Source of the DNA: Coenobita brevimanus
Lineage: Eukaryota; Arthropoda; Malacostraca; Decapoda; Coenobitidae
Direction: 5' to 3'
Assembly (NCBI GenBank): GCA_032717465.1
Contig: CM064713.1
Location: 14,456,203-14,520,202 of the forward strand
Length of the DNA: 64,000 bases
The notes beneath the pieces are model-generated. The model was given only the letters and a program-made list of their open reading frames with translations, made no database searches and was not told where the DNA came from. The first letter of the stretch is position 1; every line of letters begins with the position of its first letter. Position numbers and translations under genes: made by a program. Positions 1-16,974 of the stretch are shown here, one piece after another.

Positions 1-178
1 CCATAAGAGCTCCCTGGCCTCTGAGACGTTCAGTGTGGGTTGGCTGATGCACGATTTGTCGATGAGGGGCGGTCTGGCCCTGCTTCCGGAGGTGAAGGGA
101 TGGGTTAGGGATGCCTTATCGCCCGAGCCTAAGTCCCGGCCGTCCCTGACCAGCCTCATTACCCTGCTGAATGCTTGA
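1..178 (+). pseudogene. Kinase-like gene, C-terminal end (array unit 1)
   Basis: This is the last 58 codons plus TGA of the kinase-like gene seen in full at 5,647-6,420; the rest lies outside the window. It covers the end of the C-lobe after the APE motif. Compared with units 2 and 3 it has two visible substitutions, Arg to Trp in the VGRLMHD segment and Arg to Ser in the LTRLI segment. So this copy is slightly more diverged than the other two, which have identical proteins. Confidence 0.75.
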
Positions 179-555
179 AGCAGGGGCAGAACCGCCAGGG
201 GTAGGTGGAGTGCAGGAAGTCTCAAAGATTACAGGTGTTTTGATTCTCCATTTAAGGTGGTGTCTGATTTTTGCATTTCAGTTAATACTTGATTCTTTCT
301 TTAGACTTATTATCCTTCGTTTTGATTGGTATTTGTCTGCTTATAAGTCCTTATTTTCACGTTGCTGTAATTTACAATAATATGTTTTATTGTTGCATAT
401 TCGAGTCAAGGAATACTTTTCTATGCACATTGGTTATGTAAGGGTTGATTGCATCGTGGATCTGTGCAAGCGCAGACCTCTTGCGTTTTTGTAGTTAAGC
501 GGACCTGAGAGTAAACATGCCAGCTACTTCCTGTCTGTTTTATTAGCCACTACTA

Positions 556-571
556 TTGGCGACGAGGATCG
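556..571 (+). other. Candidate primer-binding site / 5' LTR edge, unit 1
   Basis: TTGGCGACGAGGATCG follows a T-rich stretch ending in TTATTAGCCACTACTA and precedes gag by about 120 bp. This placement and the TGGCGAC start resemble the LTR-PBS junction of Mag-like Ty3/Gypsy elements. The LTR start cannot be set, because no 3' LTR follows the truncated integrase in any unit. Confidence 0.45.
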
Positions 572-691
572 TGGAGTATCTGAATGGCCTTGGTCAAATG
601 GATTAGGCACCCACAGGTGATGAGAAGCTGTTGTGCAGGTGATCCAGGCCAAGACAAAGTTATAGGAGGTTAAGTCAGGGAAGTTTACGTT

Positions 692-1445
692 ATGGAGTCG
701 TCAGGGTCCCAGGTCAAAATTGAACATTTTGATCCATCCAAGATTTCTGTGAAACTGTGGCTGAGTTTATTAGAAGCTAATTTTGCTCACCTAGCAATAA
801 CAGATGAGAAAAAGGAAAATGTATTGCTCGTGTCCGTTGGTACAGATTAAGTGTGCTAGGCAACCTTTCAGCCCCAGATTTACCTCATACAAAATCTTAG
901 TGACTTGGTACAGACATTTAGTGTGCTAGACAACCTTTGTGCTCCAGAAATAACTCATACAAAATCTAAGTGACTTGGTACAGAGATTTAGTGTGCTAGG
1001 CAACCTTTGTGCTCCAGAAATAACTCATACAAAATCTTTGTGACTTGGTACAGACATTTAGTGTGCTAGACAACCTTTGTGCTCCAGATTTACCTCATAC
1101 AAAATCTTAGTGACTTGGTACAGACATTTAGTGTGCTAGGCAACCTTTGTGCTCCAGAAATAACTCATACAAAGTCTTAGTGACTTGGTATCGGTGCTTC
1201 AGAAATATTTTGTTGTAAAGCCCGCATGCCACCATAGTTTACTTGCCTTTCAGCAAAGAAGACAAAGGGCTGAAGAGAATCTAAATGAACTGTATGCAGA
1301 ACTTAAGGGCCTAGCAAAAGACTGTAATTTTGATAAACAGTTTGATCCAGGAGTGAGACACCAGTTTATGGCAGCAGAACGAGAAGTATATTTTCCAAAC
1401 TTAGTCGCTGAAAACTTAGACTTACAGAAGATGACCTTCCCTTAG
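692..1445 (+). pseudogene. gag: Ty3/Gypsy gag pseudogene, unit 1
   Basis: The ATG at 692 opens a frame with the FDPSKIS..KLWLSLLEANF motif and the LLVSVGTD segment typical of Mag-like (K02A2.6-like) Gag. A TAA follows at the start of the 70-bp repeat array. After the array the frame resumes at 1,185 with the KYFVVKP...LLAFQQRRQ capsid-like segment up to LVAENLDLQKM. Downstream, 1,560-1,640 keeps a broken zinc knuckle (CRFKDFMCHK). The element would package its own RNA. This copy is dead because of the 70-bp expansions and several stops. Confidence 0.8.
851..1190 (+). repeat. 70-bp minisatellite derived from gag, 5 copies (unit 1)
   Basis: Units begin at 851, 921, 991, 1,061 and 1,131, each opening GTGTGCTAGRCAACCTTT. 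Read in one frame a unit encodes TFSVLGNLCAP(D/E) and HTKS, the Gag segment expected between the N-terminal and KYFVVKP parts. Since 70 is not a multiple of 3, each added copy shifts the frame. Two unit types occur, with TTTACCTCATAC or AAATAACTCATAC in the middle. Confidence 0.9.
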
Positions 1446-1755
1446 ATTTTTGAGAAATTTAAACATGGAGAAAGCGTTGTAGGTGAGACGAATGAGCCAC
1501 AGCAAGTAAGAGTTGTAAATGTGAGCTCCAGAAAACTACTTTGTCATCATTTGGTTACCCTCATGAGAGCAGCAAGTGCCGTTTCAAGGACTTCATGTGC
1601 CATAAAGGTAAAAGAAAGGACATTTAAAAAGAGTTTGTGGGGCAACAAGGAATGAAGGTGAAGAACATTAGAAATATAGGACAAGGCTTAGTACTGGTAT
1701 TGGTAAGGCTTCAGGCAATCTCAAGAAAACCGCTCGTGGAACAACACCTGTAAGA

Positions 1756-4352
<2,597 letters not shown>

Positions 4353-5560
4353 CACTGGGATGTGGCTGCAGACAATTTTTAGGGACATAGGAAGTTACAT
4401 TGATATGTACACAGCAGGTGCAGATAATTTTTGCGATACACAGATTTATATCAATAGCCTAGCCTGTACGGTTTGATGTAAGGTAGTTTTTAAGGATACA
4501 TAGATTTACGAGTACATCAGTTTATAGTTAGATACAAGCGTTCTAAAGAAATTGATATATTGCCATGTACTTTTAGTTAAGTACAACAAATATAGGTACA
4601 TATTATTTTCTTCGATATAGTTAGAGATACAGAGAACCATAGTTACCTATTGTCTGTGACCCACTTTCAGTTTGATAAAATCGTCCGACTTCAGCTGAAA
4701 TAGAATACCATAATTATCTCGACCACAAGGGAGTTTATGGTACCAGTATTAACACTCTCAGACTCTTGTACTCATTCTGTAACTAAAATCGAATGGTGTT
4801 AGGGTAACTGCTGCGAAAAACGAGAGAAGACGCGACTGAGGGGCTTAAAAACGTAATGCAATGACTACAACGCTTGAAGGATAAGACTTAGCACTTACGA
4901 GTGTGTGAAAGTGGGATGAACTGGAAGCTTACATAATTCCTCGAAACCGCCACACTTCAGCTTCACCTGTCATAATGATTTGGAGAAAATGGTAATTTCT
5001 AAAAAAAAAATTAATACTTTCGAAAATGCGGCACAGTACCGTAAAAAATCTTCAGCTTCACCTGTCATGATGACTTGGAGAAAATGATAATTTCACAGAA
5101 AGGTTACGAACTTTCGAAAATGTGGCACAGTACTGTAAATAACGCATTTGAATCAAACTGCCTAACTTACAACTAGATTCTCGTAGTATTTGTCAAGAAA
5201 ATACAGCCTGTTATTCTTTCCCACGCCCAGGAGACGGAGTAAACAGACACTAGTTGAAAAACGGTGATTATCATGAAAACTAATTATTTATCAAATATTA
5301 GTCTACGGTTAGAACTTACATTTTCGGTTCTTTATACAAGTTTTCTCGCTGTCACTCATTTAAAGTAAAACGTAATAACTCTGCGAAGCTATTCTGTTTG
5401 ATCTCATTCATTTACCCAAGTTAGAAATTAAATCTTTAATGTGTGTGAAAGTTACTGAAATATAAAGAATACCAAGGACAATATTTTAATCATCAGAAGA
5501 CAAACATAAAAATATATTATTTAGGCCCTGGGGAAACCTGATATTTTGGACCGCTGGCGA
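4353..5560. other. Non-coding spacer of composite unit (unit 1)
   Basis: AT-rich DNA with no coding signal lies between the truncated integrase and the kinase promoter. It has a 95-bp tandem duplication at 4,955-5,049 and 5,050-5,143, each half opening CTTCAGCTTCACCTGTCAT and containing TTTCGAAAATG and GGCACAGTAC. The copy at 10,859-12,067 differs at only a handful of bases. Confidence 0.7.
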
Positions 5561-5561
5561 G

Positions 5562-5597
5562 TATAAATTCGCGTCGTTCAAACTTGGAGCTTAGTTG
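5562..5597 (+). promoter_or_regulatory. TATA + initiator promoter of kinase-like gene, unit 1/2
   Basis: TATAAA starts at 5,562 and a TTAGTT initiator-like site has its A at 5,593, a spacing of 31 bp as expected for an arthropod core promoter. The first good-context ATG downstream is GGCAAAATGG at 5,647. This argues the kinase had its own transcription unit rather than being read only from an LTR. Confidence 0.55.
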
Positions 5598-5646
5598 TCT
5601 CTCGAGTTTGGTAGAGATAGCGTGCACTAATCTTGCTCTCGGCAAA

Positions 5647-6420
5647 ATGGCTGCGTTTAAGAATCTTCATAGATTGTGCTCCGTGCGTGGGATTCGGGCA
5701 TGGCCAGCAAAGGCCGTTCAACAGGTTTGTAAAAAAAGTGAAGTTAAGGTGTTGGGCAGTGGAGGCCAGGGCAAGTGTTGGCGGTTGCGGGGCGAAGGCA
5801 AGAACTGGGTATTGAAGAAGTCCAGCGGTGAGGACGAGGAACACCTCTTGGTTGACGAGACGCTTTTCCTAGACAAGGTGAAGGGCGTGGCGGGCACATA
5901 GAAGCTGATTGCTGTGTGTCCCGATAAGAAAATTCTTGTGACAAAATTTGCCGGACAAAATCTTCAGAGCTTCTGCGAGGAGCGGTTCAGTGAGATGGAT
6001 TCAAAATTTATCACATCAGTGGGTCGTCAGGTGGCCACCATAGTCCTTGACATCGCAGCCCGTGGTGTGTACCATAATGACATCAAAATAGATAATGTTT
6101 GTGTGCGAAGTGAGGGTGCTGGATGGATAGTGACTCTTATTGATTTTGGAATGGCCAGCACGACTAAAGCAGTGTTTGGTAAGGCGCATTCTGAGGAGAT
6201 GCAGAAAGTGTTCGACTGGATCGCCCCGGAGGTTCTGGCGGGCCATAAGAGCTCCCTGGCCTCTGAGACGTTCAGTGTGGGTCGGCTGATGCACGATTTG
6301 TCGATGAGGGGGGGTCTGGCCCTGCTTCCGGAGGTGAAGGGATGGGTTAGGGATGCCTTGTCGCCCGAGCCTAAGTCCCGGCCGTCCCTGACCCGCCTCA
6401 TTACCCTGCTGAATGCCTGA
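5647..6420 (+). pseudogene. Protein-kinase-like gene with internal TAG (unit 1/2 copy)
   Basis: This intronless frame of 257 codons encodes a compact, divergent protein kinase fold. Visible motifs are the glycine loop LGSGGQG at residues 36-42, Lys in VLKK near 57, the catalytic loop HNDIKIDN at 143-150, DFG at 166-168 and APE at 193-195. Arg of HRD is replaced by Asn. The C-lobe is short and ends in RPSLTRLITLLNA. A TAG at codon 85 (5,899-5,901) splits the frame just before the hinge region, and the same TAG is in the 12.1-kb copy. I started at 5,647 because the upstream in-frame ATG at 5,584 precedes the predicted transcription start. Family unknown: it could be a captured host or viral kinase. 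Substrate cannot be predicted. Confidence 0.8.
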
Positions 6421-6813
6421 AGCAGGGGCAGAACCGCCAGGGGTAGGTGGAGTGCAGGAAGTGTCAAAGATTACTGGTGTTTTGATTCTCCATTTAAGGT
6501 GGTGTCTGATTTTTGCATTTCAGTTGATACTTGATTCTTTCTTTAGACTTATTATCCTTCGTTTTGATTGGTATTTGTCTGCTTATAAGTCCGTATTTTC
6601 ACGTTGCTGTAATTTACAATAATTTGTTTTATTCTTGTATATTCGAGTCAAGGAATACTTTTCTATGCACATTGGTAATGTAAGGGTTGATTGCATCGTG
6701 GATCTGTGCAAGCGCAGACCTCTTGCGTTTTTGTAGTTAAGCGGACCTGAGAGTAAACATGCTAGCTACTTCCTGTCTGTTTTATTAGCCACTACTATTG
6801 GCGACGAGGATCG
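6421..6813 (+). other. Kinase 3' region and candidate LTR/primer site, unit 2
   Basis: T-rich non-coding DNA follows the kinase stop and runs into TTGGCGACGAGGATCG at 6,798-6,813, the candidate primer-binding site of the next Gypsy unit. No AATAAA signal is obvious. The LTR, if present, probably occupies part of 6,640-6,797, but no second copy exists at the 3' side of pol to define it. Confidence 0.4.
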
Positions 6814-6933
6814 TGGAGTATCTGAATGGCCTTGGTCAAATGGATTAGGCACCCACAGGTGATGAGAAGCTGTTGTGCAGGTGATCCAGGCCAAGACAAA
6901 GTTATAGGAGGTTAAGTCAGGGAAGTTTACGTT

Positions 6934-7687
6934 ATGGAGTCGTCAGGGTCCCAGGTCAAAATTGAACATTTTGATCCATCCAAGATTTCTGTGAAACTGT
7001 GGCTGAGTTTATTAGAAGCTAATTTTGCTCACCTAGCAATAACAGATGAGAAAAAGGAAAATGTATTGCTCGTGTCCGTTGGTACAGATTAAGTGTGCTA
7101 GGCAACCTTTCAGTCCCAGATTTACCTCATACAATATCTTAGTGACTTGGTACCGAGATTTAGTGTGCTAGGCAACCTTTGTGCTCCAGAAATAACTCAT
7201 ACAAAATCTTAGTGACTTGGTACAGAGATTTAGTGTGCTAGGCAACCTTTGTGCTCCAGATTTACCTCATACAAAATCTTAGTGACTTGGTACAGACATT
7301 TAGTGTGCTAGGCAACCTTTGTGCTCCAGATTTACCTCATACAAAATCTTAGTGACTTGGTACAGACATTTAGTGTGCTGGGCAACCTTTGTGCTCCAGA
7401 AATAACTCATACAAAGTCTTAGTGACTTGGTATCGGTGCTTCAGAAATATTTTGTTGTAAAGCCCGCATGCCACCATAGTTTACTTGCCTTTCAGCAAAG
7501 AAGACAAAGGGCTGAAGAGAATCTAGATGAACTGTATGCAGAACTTAAGGGCCTAGCAAAAGACTGTAATTTTGATAAACAGTTTGATCCAGGAGTGAGA
7601 CACCAGTTTATGGCAGCAGAACGTGAAGTGTATTTTCCAAACTTAGTCGCTGAAAACTTAGACTTACAGAAGATGACCTTCCCTTAG
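6934..7687 (+). pseudogene. gag: Ty3/Gypsy gag pseudogene, unit 2
   Basis: Same organisation as unit 1: N-terminal Gag frame from ATG 6,934 to a TAA at the repeat array, then a capsid-like segment from 7,427 to 7,687. A degraded zinc knuckle follows near 7,790-7,870. The C-terminal segment has Asp in place of Asn in ENLDELYAEL relative to unit 1. Confidence 0.8.
7093..7432 (+). repeat. 70-bp gag-derived minisatellite, 5 copies (unit 2)
   Basis: Units begin at 7,093, 7,163, 7,233, 7,303 and 7,373. The order of the two unit variants differs from unit 1, so the array has been rearranged since duplication. Confidence 0.9.
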
Positions 7688-7997
7688 ATTATTGAGAATT
7701 TTAAACATGGAGAAAGCGTTGTAGGTGAGACGAATGAGCCACAGCAAGTAAGAGTTGTAAATGTGAGCTCCAGAAAACTACTGTCATCATTTGGTTACCC
7801 TCATGAGAGCAGCATGTGCCGTTTCAAGGACTTCATGTGCCATAAAGGTAAAAGAAAGGACATTTAAAATGAGTTTGTGGGGCAACAAGGAATGAAGGTG
7901 AAGAACATTAGAAATATAGGACAAGGCTTAGTACTGGTATTGGTAAGGCTTCAGGCAATCTCAAGAAAACCGCTCGTGGAACAACACCTGTAAGAGT

Positions 7998-10858
<2,861 letters not shown>

Positions 10859-12067
10859 CACTGGGATGTGGCTGCAGACAATTTTTAGGGACATAGGAAG
10901 TTACATTGATATGTACACAGCAGGTGCAGATAATTTTTGCGATACACAGATTTATATCAATAGCCTAGCCTGTACGGTTTGATGTAAGGTAGTTTTTAAG
11001 GATACATAGATTTACGAGTACATCAGTTTATAGTTAGATACAAGCGTTCTAAAGAAATTGATATATTGCCATGTACTTTTAGTTAAGTACAACAAATATA
11101 GGTACATATTATTTTCTTCGATATAGTTAGAGATACAGAGAACCATAGTTACCTATTGTCTGTGACCCACTTTCAGTTTGATAAAATCGTCCGACTTCAG
11201 CTGAAATAGAATACCATAATTATCTCGACCTTAAGGGAGTTTATGGTACCAGTATTAACACTCTCAGACTCTTGTACTCATTCTGTAACTAAAATCGAAT
11301 GGTGTTAGGGTAACTGCTGCGAAAAACGAGAGAAGACGCGACTGAGGGGCTTAAAAACGTAATGCAATGACTACAACGCTTGAAGGATAAGACTTAGCAC
11401 TTACGAGTGTGTGAAAGTGGGATGAACTGGAAGCTTGCATAATTCCTCGAAACCGCCACACTTCAGCTTCACCTGTCATAATGATTTGGAGAAAATGGTA
11501 ATTTCTAAAAAAAAAAATTAATACTTTCGAAAATGCGGCACAGTACCGTAAAAAATCTTCAGCTTCACCTGTCATGATGACTTGGAGAAAATGATAATTT
11601 CACAGAAAGGTTACGAACTTTCGAAAATGTGGCACAGTACTGTAAATAACGCATTTGAATCAAACTGCCTAACTTACAACTAGATTCTCGTAGTATTTGT
11701 CAAGAAAATACAGCCTGTTATTCTTTCCCACGCCCAGGAGACGGAGTAAACAGACACTAGTTGAAAAACGGTGATTATCATGAAAACTAATTATTTATCA
11801 AATATTAGTCTACGGTTAGAACTTACATTTTCGGTTCTTTATACAAGTTTTCTCGCTGTCACTCATTTAAAGTAAAACGTAATAACTCTGCGAAGCTATT
11901 CTGTTTGATCTCATTCATTTACCCAAGTTAGAAATTAAATCTTTAATGTGTGTGAAAGTTACTGAAATATAAAGAATACCAAGGACAATATATTAATCAT
12001 CAGAAGACAAACATAAAAATATATTATTTAGGCCCTGGGGAAACCTGATATTTTGGACCGCTGGCGA
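10859..12067. other. Non-coding spacer of composite unit (unit 2)
   Basis: Near-identical to 4,353-5,560, including the 95-bp tandem duplication. I saw differences such as CCACAAGGG versus CCTTAAGGG near 11,230 and one extra A in an A-run near 11,510. I see no gene in it. Confidence 0.7.
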
Positions 12068-12068
12068 G

Positions 12069-12104
12069 TATAAATTCGCGTCGTTCAAACTTGGAGCTTA
12101 GTTG
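12069..12104 (+). promoter_or_regulatory. TATA + initiator promoter of kinase-like gene, unit 2/3
   Basis: TATAAA at 12,069 and the TTAGTT initiator-like site with A at 12,100 are conserved with the same 31-bp spacing as in the 5.6-kb copy. Confidence 0.55.
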
Positions 12105-12153
12105 TCTCTCGAGTTTGGTAGAGATAGCGTGCACTAATCTTGCTCTCGGCAAA

Positions 12154-12927
12154 ATGGCTGCGTTTAAGAATCTTCATAGATTGTGCTCCGTGCGTGGGAT
12201 TCGGGCATGGCCAGCAAAGGCCGTTCAACAGGTTTGTAAAAAAAGTGAAGTTAAGGTGTTGGGCAGTGGAGGCCAGGGCAAGTGTTGGCGGTTGCGGGGC
12301 GAAGGCAAGAACTGGGTATTGAAGAAGTCCAGCGGTGAGGACGAGGAACACCTCTTGGTTGACGAGACGCTTTTCCTAGACAAGGTGAAGGGCGTGGCGG
12401 GCACATAGAAGCTGATTGCTGTGTGTCCCGATAAGAAAATTCTTGTGACAAAATTTGCCGGACAAAATCTTCAGAGCTTCTGCGAGGAGCGGTTCAGTGA
12501 GATGGATTCAAAATTTATCACATCAGTGGGTCGTCAGGTGGCCACCATAGTCCTTGACATCGCAGCCCGTGGTGTGTACCATAATGACATCAAAATAGAT
12601 AATGTTTGTGTGCGAAGTGAGGGTGCTGGATGGATAGTGACTCTTATTGATTTTGGAATGGCCAGCACGACTAAAGCAGTGTTTGGTAAGGCGCATTCTG
12701 AGGAGATGCAGAAAGTGTTCGACTGGATCGCCCCGGAGGTTCTGGCGGGCCATAAGAGCTCCCTGGCCTCTGAGACGTTCAGTGTGGGTCGGCTGATGCA
12801 CGATTTGTCGATGAGGGGGGGTCTGGCCCTGCTTCCGGAGGTGAAGGGATGGGTTAGGGATGCCTTGTCGCCCGAGCCTAAGTCCCGGCCGTCCCTGACC
12901 CGCCTCATTACCCTGCTGAATGCCTGA
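12154..12927 (+). pseudogene. Protein-kinase-like gene with internal TAG (unit 2/3 copy)
   Basis: The predicted protein is identical to the copy at 5,647-6,420, including the glycine loop, HNDIKIDN loop, DFG, APE and the in-frame TAG at codon 85 (12,406-12,408). Upstream and downstream flanks are also nearly identical. The stop therefore predates the duplication, or it is read through. The low divergence relative to the neighbouring pol sequence points to recent duplication, gene conversion or constraint. Confidence 0.8.
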
Positions 12928-13304
12928 AGCAGGGGCAGAACCGCCAGGGGTAGGTGGAGTGCAGGAAGTGTCAAAGATTACTGGTGTTTTGATTCTCCAT
13001 TTAAGGTGGTGTCTGATTTTTGCATTTCAGTTGATACTTGATTCTTTCTTTAGACTTATTATCCTTCGTTTTGATTGGTATTTGTCTGCTTATAAGTCCG
13101 TATTTTCACGTTGCTGTAATTTACAATAATTTGTTTTATTCTTGTATATTCGAGTCAAGGAATACTTTTCTATGCACATTGGTAATGTAAGGGTTGATTG
13201 CATCGTGGATCTGTGCAAGCGCAGACCTCTTGCGTTTTTGTAGTTAAGCGGACCCGAGAGTAAACATGCTAGCTACTTCCTGTCTGTTTTATTAGCCACT
13301 ACTA

Positions 13305-13320
13305 TTGGCGACGAGGATCG
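13305..13320 (+). other. Candidate primer-binding site, unit 3
   Basis: The same TTGGCGACGAGGATCG motif occurs at the position equivalent to 556 and 6,798, 121 bp before the gag ATG at 13,441. Confidence 0.45.
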
Positions 13321-13440
13321 TGGAGTATCTGAATGGCCTTGGTCAAATGGATTAGGCACCCACAGGTGATGAGAAGCTGTTGTGCAGGTGATCCAGGCCA
13401 AGACAAAGTTATAGGAGGTTAAGTCAGGGAAGTTTACGTT

Positions 13441-14334
13441 ATGGAGTCGTCAGGGTCCCAGGTCAAAATTGAACATTTTGATCCATCCAAGATTTCTGTG
13501 AAACTGTGGCTGAGTTTATTAGAAGCTAATTTTGCTCACCTAGCAATAACAGATGAGAAAAAGGAAAATGTATTGCTCGTGTCCGTTGGTACAGATTAAG
13601 TGTGCTAGGCAACCTTTCAGTCCCAGATTTACCTCGTACAATATCTTAGTGACTTGGTACCGAGATTTAGTGTGCTAGGCAACCTTTGTGCTCCAGAAAT
13701 AACTCATACAAAATCTTAGTGACTTGGTACAGAGATTTAGTGTGCTAGGCAACCTTTGTGCTCCAGATTTACCTCATACAAAATCTTAGTGACTTGGTAC
13801 AGACATTTAGTGTGCTAGGCAACCTTTGTGCTCCAGATTTACCTCATACAAAATCTTAGTGACTTGGTACAGACATTTAGTGTGCTAGGCAACCTTTGTG
13901 CTCCAGATTTACCTCATACAAAATCTTAGTGACTTGGTACAGACATTTAGTGTGCTAGGCAACCTTTGTGCTCCAGAAATAACTCATACAAAATCTTAGT
14001 GACTTGGTACAGACATTTAGTGTGCTAGGCAACCTTTGTGCTCCAGAAATAACTCATACAAAGTCTTAGTGACTTGGTATCGGTGCTTCAGAAATATTTT
14101 GTTGTAAAGCCCGCATGCCACCATAGTTTACTTGCCTTTCAGCAAAGAAGACAAAGGGCTGAAGAGAATCTAGATGAACTGTATGCAGAACTTAAGGGCC
14201 TAGCAAAAGACTGTAATTTTGATAAACAGTTTGATCCAGGAGTGAGACACCAGTTTATGGCAGCAGAACGTGAAGTGTATTTTCCAAACTTAGTCGCTGA
14301 AAACTTAGACTTACAGAAGATGACCTTCCCTTAG
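13441..14334 (+). pseudogene. gag: Ty3/Gypsy gag pseudogene, unit 3
   Basis: ATG at 13,441, N-terminal FDPSKIS segment, then a longer 70-bp repeat array, then the capsid-like segment at 14,074-14,334, identical in protein to unit 2. Dead for the same reasons. Confidence 0.8.
13600..14079 (+). repeat. 70-bp gag-derived minisatellite, 7 copies (unit 3)
   Basis: Units begin at 13,600, 13,670, 13,740, 13,810, 13,880, 13,950 and 14,020, two more than in units 1 and 2. This shows ongoing copy-number change. Confidence 0.9.
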
Positions 14335-14649
14335 ATTATTGAGAATTTTAAACATGGAGAAAGCGTTGTAGGTGAGACGAATGAGCCACAGCAAGTAAGA
14401 GTTGTAAATGTGAGCTCCAGAAAACTACTCTGTCATCATTTGGTTACCCTCATGAGAGCAGCATGTGCCGTTTCAAGGACTTCATGTGCCATAAAGGTAA
14501 AAGAAAGGACATTTAAAATGAGATTGTGGGGCAACAAGGAATGAAGGTGAAGAACATTAGAAATATAGGACAAGGCTTAGTACTGGTATTGGTAAGCCTT
14601 CAGACAATCTCAAGAAAACCGCTCGTGGAACAACACCTGTAAGAGTGCC

Positions 14650-16137
14650 TAATGATCCAGAGGAACAGGACATTTCTGAAGAAGGTGAGGGAAAACAGTT
14701 GACTGTGAAGGAGCCTATATGTGCTGTGAAAGCAGAGATTTTTTTACTATACAATTAATGGAAAACCGGTACCTTTGGAAATTGACAGTGGAGCAGCAGT
14801 CTCTACTCTGACAAGTGATTGGGCAAGATTATTAAAGCTAGACGTTGAATCTTCCAGAAAAGTATTAGTTGCTTGTGATAATTCAGATGTACAGGTGATA
14901 GGTAAGGCAGACACTGGTAAAGTACAATAGTCATGAGGTAACTCATTGCTTTTATGTTGAGGATTCCCTTAATAACAATTTGTGTGGCAACTATCTTATG
15001 GCCAGGGTTGGAATTCATTTAGCTGGATTAGATAACTTTACAAGGTCCAGCAGGTTTTGGTTGCAAGCCATTTATTAGACCAGTACTGTATTGACCCTAA
15101 CAAGCTTATCTCAGACATCATAGCCAAGGTCCAGGTTAAGAGTGAGGTTTCTCCAAAATTCATGAAGGCTTGCACAGTTCCTTTTCATCATAGGCAGATG
15201 GTAGAAGATGCTTTAGACAAGCTTGTCAGGGAAGGCATTTTAGAACCAATTTCTTGCAGTTAGTGAGCAGCACCAGTTATACCTATATTGAAGGCTGAGA
15301 AAAATTCTGTTAGAATATGTGGTGATTTTAAAGAGCTAAATAAGTAGATCCAACGTAATAAGTATCTTCTTCCTAAAATCGAAGAGTTATTGCCAGGAAT
15401 TGGTAAGGGCAATGTGTTCTCTAAGATTGACCTCTAGAATCCTTATTTGCAAAATCCAGTTGATGAAAAGAGCCAGAAGCTCGTAGTGATAAACACTCAT
15501 AAAGGAATGTTCAAGTATAAGAGATTACCTTTTGACCTTTCCTCATCTCCAGCTATTTTTCTGAGGTTTATTTCACAGTTAATGGCTCAGGTAGAAGGTG
15601 TAGCAGCATACCAAGATGATACCATTATTTCAGGTGAAAACAAAGGTGAGCATAATGAGAGGCTTAAAAGGGTACTCAATATTTTTCAGGACCATAATGT
15701 TCAGATCAACAAGGATAAGTCTCAGTTGCATGTGAATGACTTGGAATACTTAGGTATGGTATCATATCTCAGGTTAGGGTATCAAGCCTTCGCCAAGCAA
15801 ACTTCAGGGTATACTTGATGCCCCTGCTCCTTAATCAACTGCTGAAATAGCCTACACTCCTTCTTGGGATTGATCACATATTATTGTAAATTTGTTATGA
15901 ATTTTTCAACTTAGGTAGCACTGTTGTATGATTTATTAAAGAAGGATGTCAAATTCCAGTGGACAACGCTAGAGCACGAGGCATTTGAGGACATCAAAAA
16001 TAATATAAAGAATTCAACCTTGTTGACTAATTTTGATGGTCAGTCTCCTTTGATTGTTGAAGTAGATGCCTCTCCCAGTGGGGTTGGATTTGTTCTGTTA
16101 CAGATCCAAGAGGGTAAAGAGAAACCAGCGTATTTTG

Positions 16138-16200
<63 letters not shown>

Positions 16201-16974
16201 GCTAAAAAGAATTACTCACAAATTGACAGGGAAGGCCTGGCTTTAGTTTGTACTGTCAAAAGATTTAGATATTTTTTGTTTGGAAGACACTTTCTTGCTA
16301 GGACAGATCACAGACCATTACTTGGATTATTTGGCAAGGGAAAACCAGTCCCTGCTAATGCTGATGCCAGAATTCAAAGATGGGCTTTGTTCCTGTCCCA
16401 GTATGATTATGACTTGGCTCACAAATCTGGGATGGATAATGTAGTGGCAGATGCCCTCAGCAGACTACCAGTAGAGGATTATATTGGATCTGGAACTCCT
16501 GCAGAATACAAGTTGATAAAATCTCTGGATTTTGATGACATTTCCTCTTCCACTATTAGGAAGGAAACCAAGAAGGATGTAATTCTTTGTCAGTTGCAAA
16601 ACTGTCTGAAGTTTGGATGGAGTAAGGATATCATTCCAGCTTTAACTGAGTATACCATGGTGAAAGAAGATTTAAGTATTCATGAGGATGTTATCTTGTA
16701 TAGGAACAGAGTGGTATTGCCAGGGGACCTGCACTGTAAGGTATTGGATCACTTGCATGTTGGCCATAACGGTATTTCAGCAGTGAAGGCAGAGGCAAGG
16801 AACTGGGTATGGTGGCCAAAGATTGATCAAGATATTTCAGAACTGACTAGAAGTTGTGATACCAGGTAATTGTTTTAAGAATATGAAACCACCGACCACT
16901 CCAGTCCTTTCCTGGCCAGATGCTGGTTCACCATCTGCATATAGATTATGCAAGACCCTTGGAGAACAAATATT
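14650..16974 (+). pseudogene. pol: Mag-like Ty3/Gypsy pol pseudogene, unit 3, truncated
   Basis: Protease is near 14,780-14,930. RT pieces are at 15,057-15,263 and 15,447-15,818 with YQDD. RNase H is at 15,924-16,470 with a (TA)n tract at 16,139-16,195. Integrase zinc region and the start of the core run to 16,974. The core is cut just after the HIDYARP-like segment, where Gly of the usual DYAGP reads Arg, and the sequence changes to a LINE. Here the TA tract puts the two RNase H halves out of frame. Confidence 0.88.
16139..16195. repeat. (TA)n inside RNase H, unit 3
   Basis: 57 bp of TA at the same position as in units 1 and 2. It is the shortest of the three and frame-breaking here. Confidence 0.95.

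Noticed and set aside
851..1190. CRISPR-like array
   Set aside because: The 70-bp units are contiguous with no unique spacers, encode a Gag segment, and lie in a eukaryotic retroelement.
5584..5646. Upstream in-frame ATG as the kinase start
   Set aside because: It lies before the predicted transcription start at 5,593, while the ATG at 5,647 has better context.
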